From the NCBI RefSeq assembly GCF_003427025.1, contig NZ_QVAI01000003.1, positions 1 through 64,000 of the forward strand: a stretch of 64,000 bases of DNA, read 5' to 3'. The position numbers and the translations under genes were made by a program. Of this stretch, positions 52,258-59,863 are shown in pieces. Positions within the stretch are counted from its first letter, which is position 1, and each line of letters starts with the position of its first letter. The notes under the pieces were generated by a model, which was not told the origin of the DNA, made no database searches, and saw only the letters and a list, made by a program, of their open reading frames with translations. This DNA comes from Jiangella endophytica. Its GTDB lineage: Bacteria > Actinomycetota > Actinomycetes > Jiangellales > Jiangellaceae.

Positions 52258-52339
52258 TAATTGAACCCGGATCGGGCGTGGGCTCGGTCACGGTGTTCGC
52301 GGCGTGGTCCCATGCCGTCGGAGCTCGTCCCGGCGGCGG

Positions 52340-53959
52340 TCAGTGGCCGCGGAAGGCCTCCTCCAGCCACCAGGCGCCGCGCGGCGCGGCGACCTTCGCG
52401 TCGACCAGCAGGGGCCGGCCGCGGTCGCCGTCCAGCCAGGACCGGACCCCGCCGAGGTCGGCGGGCGACCGGACCGTCACCGCGTCGAACCCGTAGCCGG
52501 CGCCGACCGCGGCGATGTCGGTGTCCGGGAACGTGACGGCGTCCAGCGGCTCGCCGCCGGCGAAGTGGTGCACCTCGGCGCCGTACGCGTCGTCGTTGTA
52601 GACCACGACCACCATGGGCAGGCCGAGCCGCCGGGCGGTGTCCAGCTCGGCCGCCGCCATCAGCGCGCCGCCGTCGCCCAGTGCGGCGACCGGCAGCCGG
52701 TCCGGCCGGGCCAGCGCGGCGCCGATCGCCGTCGCCAAGCCGAGTCCGATCGACTGGAACGCCTGCGTGAAGCAGAACCCGTGCTCGTCCGGGACGGACA
52801 GGAACATGCTCGGGTAGCCCATGAAGTTGCCGGAGTCGACGGCGACGACGCGTTCGTCCGGCAGCAGGTCGTCCAACGCGATGGTCAGCGTGCGCGGGTC
52901 GATCCGCCCGCCGCCGCCCCAGTCGTCGTACGCGACGTCGCGCCAGCGGACCTGTGCGGCCAGCCGGGTCCGCAGCTCGTCGTCGCGGTAGCCGGGGCGC
53001 GGGCCGTCCAGCGCCACCGTCAGCGCGGACGCCACCACGGCGCTGTCGCCGGCGACGCCCACCTCGACGGCCTGGTGGCGGCCGATCGCGTCGGCGTCGA
53101 CGTCCACCTGGGCGACCCGGGCGGACGGCCCGATCAGCCGGCCGTGCCGCAGCGTCCACATGTTCAGTGCGCAGCCGAACCCGACGACGACGTCGGCGCC
53201 GGTGATCAGCGACGCGGCCAGCGGCGACGCGAATCCGCCGGACACGTCCAGCGACCACGGGCTGCCGTGGAACAGCCCCTTCGCGACGGCGGACGTGGCC
53301 ACCAGCGCGCCGCACGCGTCGGCCAGCGCCAGCAGCTCCGCGCGGGCGTGCCGCGCGCCCCGTCCGGCGATCAGCACGGGCCGCCGGGCGGACGCGAGCA
53401 GTGCGGCCAGCTCGGTCACGTCGGGCGGCGGCGGGGGAGCGGGCGCCGCGACGGGTCGCACGTGGGCGCCGTCGTCGACCGGCAGCCCCTGCACGTCGAG
53501 CGGGAGATTGACGACGACCGTGCGGCGCTCGTGGCGGGCCAGCGCGTACGCCCGGGCGACGTCGCCGAGCGCGGTCTCGGCTGAGGCCACGCGCACCGTC
53601 GCCGCCCCCACGGCGGAGGCGAGGGAGGGCTGGTCGACGAAGAAGTTCGAGCCGGGGACGGTGGCCTCGGCGGCCAGCACCAGCAGCGGCGTGCGGCTCT
53701 TGGCCGCCTCGGCGATACCGGTCAGCGCGTTGGTGAGCCCGCAGCCCTGGTGGACGGTCACGGCGGCGACCTCGCCGCTCATCCGCGCGTAGGCGTCGGC
53801 CATGGTCGCCGCGCCGCCCTCGTGCCGGGTCGCGACGAACCGCGTGCCGCCGTCGGCCAGCGCGTTCGTGACGTGGAAGTTGCCGCTGCCGACCACGCCG
53901 AACGCCTGCCGGACGCCGAGCTGAGCGAGCGCCCGGCCGACCGCCTCGCCGACCAGCAT
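52340..53959 (-). CDS. Thiamine diphosphate-dependent enzyme (acetolactate synthase-like)
   Basis: This 539-aa enzyme has the three-domain ThDP fold: Pyr domain (GEAVGRALAQLGVRQAFGVV, catalytic Glu in ATRHEGGAATMADAYAR), middle domain (RPVLIAGRGARHAR, about 190-330) and PP domain with GDGGALMAAAELDTARRLGL and YNDDAYGAEVHHF, the GDG-N metal motif. It could be a 2-oxoacid decarboxylase, benzaldehyde-lyase-like or carboligase; true acetolactate synthase is unlikely as no regulatory subunit or ilv genes are near. The start ATG 53959 overlaps the cyclase stop (TGATG). Confidence 0.85.
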   Translation of the reverse strand: MLVGEAVGRALAQLGVRQAFGVVGSGNFHVTNALADGGTRFVATRHEGGAATMADAYARMSGEVAAVTVHQGCGLTNALTGIAEAAKSRTPLLVLAAEATVPGSNFFVDQPSLASAVGAATVRVASAETALGDVARAYALARHERRTVVVNLPLDVQGLPVDDGAHVRPVAAPAPPPPPDVTELAALLASARRPVLIAGRGARHARAELLALADACGALVATSAVAKGLFHGSPWSLDVSGGFASPLAASLITGADVVVGFGCALNMWTLRHGRLIGPSARVAQVDVDADAIGRHQAVEVGVAGDSAVVASALTVALDGPRPGYRDDELRTRLAAQVRWRDVAYDDWGGGGRIDPRTLTIALDDLLPDERVVAVDSGNFMGYPSMFLSVPDEHGFCFTQAFQSIGLGLATAIGAALARPDRLPVAALGDGGALMAAAELDTARRLGLPMVVVVYNDDAYGAEVHHFAGGEPLDAVTFPDTDIAAVGAGYGFDAVTVRSPADLGGVRSWLDGDRGRPLLVDAKVAAPRGAWWLEEAFRGH

Positions 53960-54732
53960 CAGCGCTCGACCAGCGCCAGCACGCGCGCCGGGCTGCCGGA
54001 CCCGCCGGCGATCGGCAGCGGCGCCGCGACCACGACCGCGCCGGTCGGCGGCAGCCGGTCGAGGTTCTGCAGCTGGGTCAGCCCGTACTTGCCGGCGCCG
54101 AGCAGGAAGGAGTGACACGGGAACGCCGGGTCGAACGAGTGGGCCGCGCCGGCGTCGGTGCCGACGGTCTCGACGCCGAGGCCGAGGATCGGCGCGACGT
54201 CGGCCAGCCAGCGGGCGCAGTCGACGCTGACACCGGGCGTGTGCGGGCCGGTCTCGTTCGCGTTGAGGAACGCGTCCTGGTCGGCGGACCGCGCGTCCCA
54301 GCCGGTGCGCAGCAGCAGCCAGCCGCCGTCGGGCAGCGGGCCGTGGTCGGCCTCCCACGCCTTGACGTGCTCGATCTCCAGCAGGAAGTCGGGGTCGGCC
54401 GCCGCCTGCTCCGCGACGTCGACGACGGCGGCCGGCGCGATCAGCCGGGGGAGCGGCACCTGCGCGACGTCCTCGCCGTCGCGTCCCGTGACCCAGTGCA
54501 CGGGCGCGTCGAAATGCGTTCCGGTGTGCTCGCCGGTGGTGATGTTGTTCCAATACCAGGCCGGGCCGCGGTCGTCGTAGCGGCTGATCTCGTGCAGCTG
54601 GAACGGGACGGTCTGGCCGAACGGCTCGGGCAGCTGCAGGATGGGCGTCTGGTCGCTGAGCGGCGCGGTGAGGTCGAGCACCTCGATGCGGCCGCCGGCG
54701 ACGGCGTCGAGCAGGTCGGCGAGAACGGTCAT
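53959..54732 (-). CDS. Cyclase-family (kynurenine formamidase-like) metal hydrolase
   Basis: This 257-aa member of the cyclase family (PF04199) has the metal motif GEHTGTHFDAPVHW (HxGTHxD) and a C-terminal DAGAAHSFDPAFPCHSFLLG. KynB-type N-formylkynurenine formamidases and isatin hydrolases belong here; the substrate is not clear. ATG 54732 has GGAG 6 nt upstream. Translation is coupled to the ThDP enzyme, so the two may act in sequence on a ring-opened or oxo-acid compound. Confidence 0.87.
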   Translation of the reverse strand: MTVLADLLDAVAGGRIEVLDLTAPLSDQTPILQLPEPFGQTVPFQLHEISRYDDRGPAWYWNNITTGEHTGTHFDAPVHWVTGRDGEDVAQVPLPRLIAPAAVVDVAEQAAADPDFLLEIEHVKAWEADHGPLPDGGWLLLRTGWDARSADQDAFLNANETGPHTPGVSVDCARWLADVAPILGLGVETVGTDAGAAHSFDPAFPCHSFLLGAGKYGLTQLQNLDRLPPTGAVVVAAPLPIAGGSGSPARVLALVER

Positions 54733-54765
54733 GTCGGCTCCTTCGCGGCGGTCCACGGGTCGCGC

Positions 54766-55194
54766 TCATCCTGGCCGGGCCGGGCGCGCCCCGTCCAGAG
54801 GCCGTTCGACGGCGGGGCGCGACGTCCAGAGGCCGAGCGAGACCCCCTGCGGGTCGCGGACGGTGGCGCACCAGAAGTCGTCGCCGCCGAGCAGCATGCG
54901 GCCACGCTCGACCGTCGCTCCCAGATCGTTCGCCCGCGTGAGAGTCGCCTCCAGGTCGTCGACCTCGACGTAGAGCCGCACGCCCGCGGCCGGCGCGGGC
55001 TGACCGGTGGCGGCGCGCTGTAGTCCGCCGATGCCGGCGTCGTCGTGCCGCACGATCCAGTAGTCGCGGCCGAGCTCGGACTCCGGGCCGTCGAAGGCGC
55101 GCTCGAAGGTCCAGCCGAACAACGCCCCGTAGAACGCCTGCGTACCGGCGGGGTCGGGCGTCTCGATCTCCCACCAGACGACGTCATGGGGCAC
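54766..55194 (-). CDS. VOC-family protein
   Basis: This 142-aa protein has two VOC half-modules: VVWWEIETPDPAGTQAFYGA with LFGWTFERAF, and YVEVDDLEATLTRANDLGAT with WCATVRDPQGVSLGLW. It belongs to the glyoxalase/CFP-30-like group of uncertain function. GTG 55194 is the start; the hexamer TATTCT (55207-55202) lies 7 nt upstream, suggesting leaderless transcription. It is 33 nt upstream of the cyclase gene on the same strand and divergent from the reductase gene. Confidence 0.85.
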   Translation of the reverse strand: MPHDVVWWEIETPDPAGTQAFYGALFGWTFERAFDGPESELGRDYWIVRHDDAGIGGLQRAATGQPAPAAGVRLYVEVDDLEATLTRANDLGATVERGRMLLGGDDFWCATVRDPQGVSLGLWTSRPAVERPLDGARPARPG

Positions 55195-55201
55195 GTCGCG
55201 A

Positions 55202-55207
55202 AGAATA
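55202..55207 (-). promoter_or_regulatory. Candidate -10 (TATTCT) for a leaderless VOC mRNA
   Basis: On the minus strand TATTCT ends 7 nt before the GTG start at 55194. No Shine-Dalgarno is present between them. Confidence 0.45.
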
Positions 55208-55288
55208 TCCGGGGGCGGCGTCGAAACCGGGCCGCGGCGTTCGTGGCAGGGGTGAGGCCGCCCGCCAGCGGCGTCCCGGAGGAGGGCG

Positions 55289-56023
55289 ATCACAAAGCTG
55301 ACCACCGTCACCAGCGTGTCCGTCGACGGCGTGATGCAGGGGCTCGGCGGGGCCGACGAGGACCGCCGCGACGGGTTCGACCGCGGCGGCTGGGCGTTGC
55401 CGCTGTTCGAGGGCGAGGCCGAGGCGTTCCTCGGCGCCGTGTACGCGCGCGCCGGCGCGTTCCTGTTCGTCCGGCGCACCTACGAGATCTTCGCCGCCTC
55501 GTGGGGGACGTGGGCCGACCCGGGCGACAGCCCCATCTGGACGGCGCTGAACCCGCGGCCGAAGTACGTCGCCTCGTCGACCCTCGCCGGCGCGTCGTGC
55601 GCGGACACCACCGTGCTGTCCGGCGACCTCGCGGCCGCGGTGCGGGAGCTGAAGGCCGCGCAGGGCGGCGAGCTGCAGGTGCACGGCAGCGGCGCGCTGA
55701 TCCGCTGGCTGCTCGAGCAGCGGCTGGTCGACGAGCTGACGCTGCTCACCTATCCGGTCGTCGTCGGCCGGGGCACCCGGCTGTTCCCTGACGACGGCCC
55801 GGACGTGGCGCTCGAGCTCGCCGAGGCGCGCACGTTCCCCGGCGGCATCACCGCGCAGGTCTACCGTCCGGCCGGTCCGGCCGCGGTACGCCGGCGACGG
55901 GCGCCGTCCCGCTCCGGACGCGGCCACAGATCGCTCCGATCACGAGGTCGGTTGACCCAGGCCACGATCCCTGCCAGCACCATGTGCACGGGCGCCGACG
56001 CCGCCTCGCCGATCGGGTCCTGA
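55289..56023 (+). CDS. RibD C-terminal/dihydrofolate reductase-like protein, probable ATC start
   Basis: This protein of about 244 aa belongs to the DHFR-like reductase family (RibD_C): KLTTVTSVSVDGVMQGLGG, YARAGAFLFVRRTYEIF, LKAAQGGELQVHGSGALIRW and LTYPVVVGRGTRLF. The family normally begins MxKLT. Here the matching codon is ATC at 55289, preceded at ideal distance by GGAGGAGGG (55278-55286). The first usual start, GTG 55316, has no Shine-Dalgarno and cuts the first beta-strand. The last 50 residues are basic, non-homologous, and run 163 nt into the convergent DoxX-like gene, as if the normal stop was lost. Confidence 0.75.
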   Translation: MTKLTTVTSVSVDGVMQGLGGADEDRRDGFDRGGWALPLFEGEAEAFLGAVYARAGAFLFVRRTYEIFAASWGTWADPGDSPIWTALNPRPKYVASSTLAGASCADTTVLSGDLAAAVRELKAAQGGELQVHGSGALIRWLLEQRLVDELTLLTYPVVVGRGTRLFPDDGPDVALELAEARTFPGGITAQVYRPAGPAAVRRRRAPSRSGRGHRSLRSRGRLTQATIPASTMCTGADAASPIGS

Positions 56024-56316
56024 TGGGCCAGATGGGTCACGGTGGCTCCGGCGGTGATGACCAGGAGGGGCGCGGCGCCCAGGAAACGACGTCGCGGCGA
56101 GACCGGCAGCGCCGCGCCGACGAGCTCGCCGGCGCCGACGACGAACCGGAACCACGACGGGTAGCCCCACTCCACGAACTTCACCGAGTAGGCCGGGCCG
56201 AAGAACGTTTCGCCGGAGTAGAACTTGGTCAACGCTCCGACGGTGAACGACGCGACCATCCAGGCGCACACGCCGGCGAGCAGCCGTTGTCGCCACGCCG
56301 GAGTCAGGGTCTGCAT
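55861..56316 (-). CDS. DoxX-like small membrane protein
   Basis: This 151-aa protein has about four hydrophobic segments (LLAGVCAWMVASFTVGALTK, FRFVVGAGELVGAALPV, FLGAAPLLVITAGATVTHL, VHMVLAGIVAWVN). The pattern GALTKFYSGETFFGPAY ... GAGELVGA is that of the DoxX-like family, whose role is poorly known. ATG 56316 has GGAGG 9 nt upstream. The C-terminus is rich in arginine and overlaps the convergent reductase ORF. Confidence 0.75.
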   Translation of the reverse strand: MQTLTPAWRQRLLAGVCAWMVASFTVGALTKFYSGETFFGPAYSVKFVEWGYPSWFRFVVGAGELVGAALPVSPRRRFLGAAPLLVITAGATVTHLAHQDPIGEAASAPVHMVLAGIVAWVNRPRDRSDLWPRPERDGARRRRTAAGPAGR

Positions 56317-56555
56317 GAGTGTTGCCTCCGGGTCACGGTCCTCTCGCCGCGTCCCGGACGGGAGCGGCACGTTCTTCTCCTGACGGATGGTGGGACGAAA
56401 GTGTGACCGGCCGGACCCGCCCGGCCGCCGGCGGTCCGAAACCGGCGCGACGTCGAAATGCGCCATAATGTCCGCCACCGTTCACGGTGCGTTGCCCGGA
56501 TTCCGCACCTGTGTGTCCCGTGTCACCGCGCAACGACGAACTGCGGGAGGTCCCA

Positions 56556-59519
56556 GTGGACGCCAGTCAGGCTCGGAACCGGCAGGATGCGGCGGCGCTC
56601 GGCACTCCCGCGGTGCGGGAACTGATCGGCCGAGAGTCCGTGCTCGCCTGGGCGAATGACGCACTGAGCACCCAACGCGCGATGGTTCTCATCGAAGGCG
56701 AGCCGGGGATCGGTAAGTCACGGCTCGTGGTCGAAATGGTGCGCTCGGAGTCCGTCGCACGTCGCGGCCTTCTCGTCGTGACCTGTCCGCCTCTGCGCGA
56801 GCCCTTTCCGCTGGGTCCCGTGGTGGACGCGTTGCGCCGGCACGGTGACCGCGTCCGGGCCGCCGAGCTGACGGCGCTCGGTGGAGCTCTGCGCCCGCTG
56901 TTTCCGGAGTGGTCCGAGTTTCTGCCGCCGTCGCCGGAGCATCTGGACGATCCGAAGGAGACCCGGCATCGCCTTCTGCGGGCCATCACCGAACTCGTGG
57001 AGCGACTCGGCATCGAGATCGTGGTCGTCGAGGATGCGCACTGGGCGGACAACGCCACGCTGGAGTGGCTCATATCGGTGACGAGCGGCCAGGGTCATGG
57101 CCCATCGACCGTCATCACGTACCGACCCAACGACGTGCCGCCGCAGTCGGTGCTGCGGGTCCTGACGTCGCGGCCCAGGCCGGGCATGAAGTTCAGACGC
57201 GAACGTCTCGAGCCGCTCGATGTGGAACAGACTCGACGCATGGTCGGCGCGATGCTCGGCAGCGGCGAGGTGTCGGAGGAGTTCGCCGCGTTCCTCCGCG
57301 ACCATACGGACGGCATTCCGCTGGCCATCGAGGAATGCGTCCGCCTCCTCCGCGACCGGAACGACATCGTGTGGCACGGAGGGCACTGGATCCGCCGCGT
57401 CCTCGACGATCTCGACGTGCCGCCGACCGTGCGGGACTCCGTGCTGGAGAGGGCAGCACGTCTTCCGCCGCCCGCTCGGCTCGTCCTCGAAGCCGCCGCG
57501 GTGCTGGCCGAGCCGGTCGATGAGTCCATGCTGTCCGCCGTCGCCGGTCTGACCGAGGCGGAGGCCGATGCCGGCATCGCCGCCGCGCTGGCCTCCGGGA
57601 TCCTGCAGGTGCAGCGACCCGGACAGTACGTCTTTCGACATGCGCTGGATGCTCAGGCGATCGGTGAGGCGATCGCCGCCCCGCAGTGGCGCCGCATGCA
57701 CGTCCGGGCCGCGGAGGTTCTCCGCCGGGCCGACCCACCTCCGGTGGTGCGCCTTGCCCGGCACTGCCGCGAAGCGGGCGACGACGATGCCTGGTGCCGG
57801 TACGTCGAGGCGAGTGCCGGCCTGCTCCTGGAGTCGGGACAGGACCGCATGGCGCTCGTCACGTTGCTGGAGCTCCTCACCTCGATCGAGCATCCCCCCG
57901 ACCGACGGGTCCGGCTCGCTCGCCTGCTCGGCGAGACCTGGCCGGTTGCGCGCGACGCACAGGGCGAGTTCGCCGGCCAGGTCGTCGCGGTCCTGCGCAC
58001 CGCGCTCGCCTCCGGCGGGTGCGAGCCCGCCGACCGAGGTGAGCTGCGGCTCGTACTGGGAGATGTGCTGTGGATTCTCGATCGTGACCAGGAGGCCTTC
58101 GAGGAGTGGCAGGCGGCCGTCCCCGACCTGACCGATCGCCCGGGCCTCGCGGTCAAGGCCATGGCCAACCTCGCTCTGCCCATGCATCCTGACTGGCCGA
58201 TCGGCCGGCACCTGCAGTGGCTCGACCGGTCGACGGAGCTGGCCCGCACGCTCGGCCCGGAACCGGCGCGAAGTGTGCCCCGCCTTCGAGAGACCGTGCT
58301 CCTGCTGGTCGGTGAGGAGGCGGGCTGGGAGCAGGAGGAGGTGACGGTCGACGCGACGACGAGCAGGGCCGAGCAGGGGGCGATCGCCTCGGGTCTGTTG
58401 AACGTCGTGATGACCTCGCTGCACTGGGGCCGATACGTAGAGTCACACGAGCGACTGGCCCAGGCCTCGCGCTTCGTCGACGCGACAGGCTATCGGCGGC
58501 TGGCGACGCAGGCCTGTTCGCTACAGCTTCAACTCGATTGGCACAGGGGCCGTTGGGATGGCCTGCTCACCGCCACGGAGGAGCTGGTGGACGCCGATGT
58601 GCGTCGCGACCCTACCCTCGTGCGAGTTCAGTTGGTCGCCGCTCTTCTCCACCTGGCCGCCGGTAACCGGACCGCCTCCGAGACTCTGCTCGACGCCTTG
58701 GCCGAGCAGAATGCTCGATCCGGCACGATCTACCCGGACAACATGGTCGCCCCGGCGGCGCTGGCGCGGATCCGGCTGGCCGACGAGTCGCCGGATGGTG
58801 CGCTGGCGTTGACCGCTCCGGTCATGGACGCGGTGGGCCGCAAGGGGGTCTGGCTGTGGGCGGCGGATGTCGCACCGGTCCACGTGGAGGCGCTGATCGC
58901 GATCGGACGGACCACGCAGGCCGAGGATCTCGTGTCCCGCTACGCCGGCGGGCTGGTCGGCCGCGACGCCCCCGCGCCGGCGGCCTCGTTCCTCGTGTGC
59001 GCCGGGCTGATGGCCCGTGCTCACGGCGACCACGACCGGGCGGCCGGCCTGTTCGACGACGCGGCGCGACGATGGGCACAGCTGCCCCGGCCCTACGACG
59101 GCCTGCTCGCGCGCGAGCGTCAGGGGCTGAGCCTGATGGACGCGGGCAGGCCCGACGAGGGTGTGGCGGGACTGACACAGGCCGAGCGGCAGCTACGCGA
59201 ACTCGGCGCCCGATGGGACGCCGACCGGATCGCTCGCGTGTTGCGTCGGCACGGCGTCGGAGTGTCGCGGGCCTGGAAGGGTGGACCACATGGGTACGGC
59301 GACGCGCTCACGCCGCGAGAGAAGGACGTCCTGACACTCGTCGCGCAAGGAATGACCAACCGGGAGGCGGCACAGGCGCTGTTCCTGTCGCCCAAGACGG
59401 TGGGCATCCACCTCGGCACCGCGATGCGCAAGCTCGGCGTCAACACCCGCACGGGCGCGGCCATGGCAGCGAACGACGCCGGGCTGATCTCGTTCGAGTC
59501 CGATGTGGCGACGAATTGA
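56556..59519 (+). CDS. Large ATP-binding LuxR-family (LAL) regulator
   Basis: This 987-aa regulator has an N-terminal AAA-type ATPase (Walker A GEPGIGKS, residues 48-55; Walker B VVVEDAHWAD). A long helical, TPR-like middle (about 380-900) follows. A C-terminal LuxR helix-turn-helix (LTPREKDVLTLVAQGMTNRE, SPKTVGIHLGTAMRKLGVNT) ends the protein. LAL (MalT-type) proteins activate transcription after binding a ligand and ATP. GTG 56556 has GGGAGG upstream; a 23-residue in-frame extension is unlikely. It probably controls the secreted protease genes downstream, and an inverted repeat lies between. Confidence 0.92.
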   Translation: MDASQARNRQDAAALGTPAVRELIGRESVLAWANDALSTQRAMVLIEGEPGIGKSRLVVEMVRSESVARRGLLVVTCPPLREPFPLGPVVDALRRHGDRVRAAELTALGGALRPLFPEWSEFLPPSPEHLDDPKETRHRLLRAITELVERLGIEIVVVEDAHWADNATLEWLISVTSGQGHGPSTVITYRPNDVPPQSVLRVLTSRPRPGMKFRRERLEPLDVEQTRRMVGAMLGSGEVSEEFAAFLRDHTDGIPLAIEECVRLLRDRNDIVWHGGHWIRRVLDDLDVPPTVRDSVLERAARLPPPARLVLEAAAVLAEPVDESMLSAVAGLTEAEADAGIAAALASGILQVQRPGQYVFRHALDAQAIGEAIAAPQWRRMHVRAAEVLRRADPPPVVRLARHCREAGDDDAWCRYVEASAGLLLESGQDRMALVTLLELLTSIEHPPDRRVRLARLLGETWPVARDAQGEFAGQVVAVLRTALASGGCEPADRGELRLVLGDVLWILDRDQEAFEEWQAAVPDLTDRPGLAVKAMANLALPMHPDWPIGRHLQWLDRSTELARTLGPEPARSVPRLRETVLLLVGEEAGWEQEEVTVDATTSRAEQGAIASGLLNVVMTSLHWGRYVESHERLAQASRFVDATGYRRLATQACSLQLQLDWHRGRWDGLLTATEELVDADVRRDPTLVRVQLVAALLHLAAGNRTASETLLDALAEQNARSGTIYPDNMVAPAALARIRLADESPDGALALTAPVMDAVGRKGVWLWAADVAPVHVEALIAIGRTTQAEDLVSRYAGGLVGRDAPAPAASFLVCAGLMARAHGDHDRAAGLFDDAARRWAQLPRPYDGLLARERQGLSLMDAGRPDEGVAGLTQAERQLRELGARWDADRIARVLRRHGVGVSRAWKGGPHGYGDALTPREKDVLTLVAQGMTNREAAQALFLSPKTVGIHLGTAMRKLGVNTRTGAAMAANDAGLISFESDVATN

Positions 59520-59572
59520 ACCGTGTCCATCGCGACTGCCGGCCGCGTCGCAGAGCTGCGGCGACCGCATTC

Positions 59573-59588
59573 TAGGGCGAACACCCTA
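59573..59588. promoter_or_regulatory. Inverted repeat, candidate LuxR-type operator
   Basis: TAGGG-CGAACA-CCCTA is a perfect 5-bp inverted repeat in the 344-nt region between the LAL gene and the protease. It recalls GGG/CCC-armed LuxR-type operators. No clear promoter could be fixed next to it. Confidence 0.4.
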
Positions 59589-59625
59589 TAGGTAGCGCCG
59601 GATCCTTGCGGCGACGCTGAACCAC

Positions 59626-59796
59626 GTGAACGAGCGCGATCCCGTGACCCGTGACCCGCCCGCGGCGGTGATCGATGCACCACCCGAGCACGACCGGGAC
59701 CCAGGGGCGGTTGCGGGCGCAGACGAGTCCTTCCACGACGCGGCCGCACCGTCCGGCGACCCAGGTCCCGAGCCGGAAGGGTGGGTGCTTCTGTGA
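59626..59796 (+). CDS. Putative 56-aa acidic small protein
   Basis: GTG 59626 opens a 56-codon frame (MNERDPVTRDPPAAVIDAPP at the start, ending GWVLL) that stops 67 nt before the protease. It is acidic, Pro/Ala/Asp-rich and lacks any known domain. Its codon third positions are mostly G/C, as in real genes here, but the frame is short and no Shine-Dalgarno is evident, so it may be spurious. Confidence 0.35.
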   Translation: MNERDPVTRDPPAAVIDAPPEHDRDPGAVAGADESFHDAAAPSGDPGPEPEGWVLL

Positions 59797-59863
59797 GCTT
59801 TCGCCCCTCCCGTCCCCACCTCCCAGCGACCCCGTTCCGGGCCCGAAAGGCAGGCGTTACTCC

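Noticed and set aside
55316-55318. GTG as the start of the RibD/DHFR-like gene
   Set aside because: It has no Shine-Dalgarno and removes the first conserved beta-strand; the ATC at 55289 has a perfect SD.
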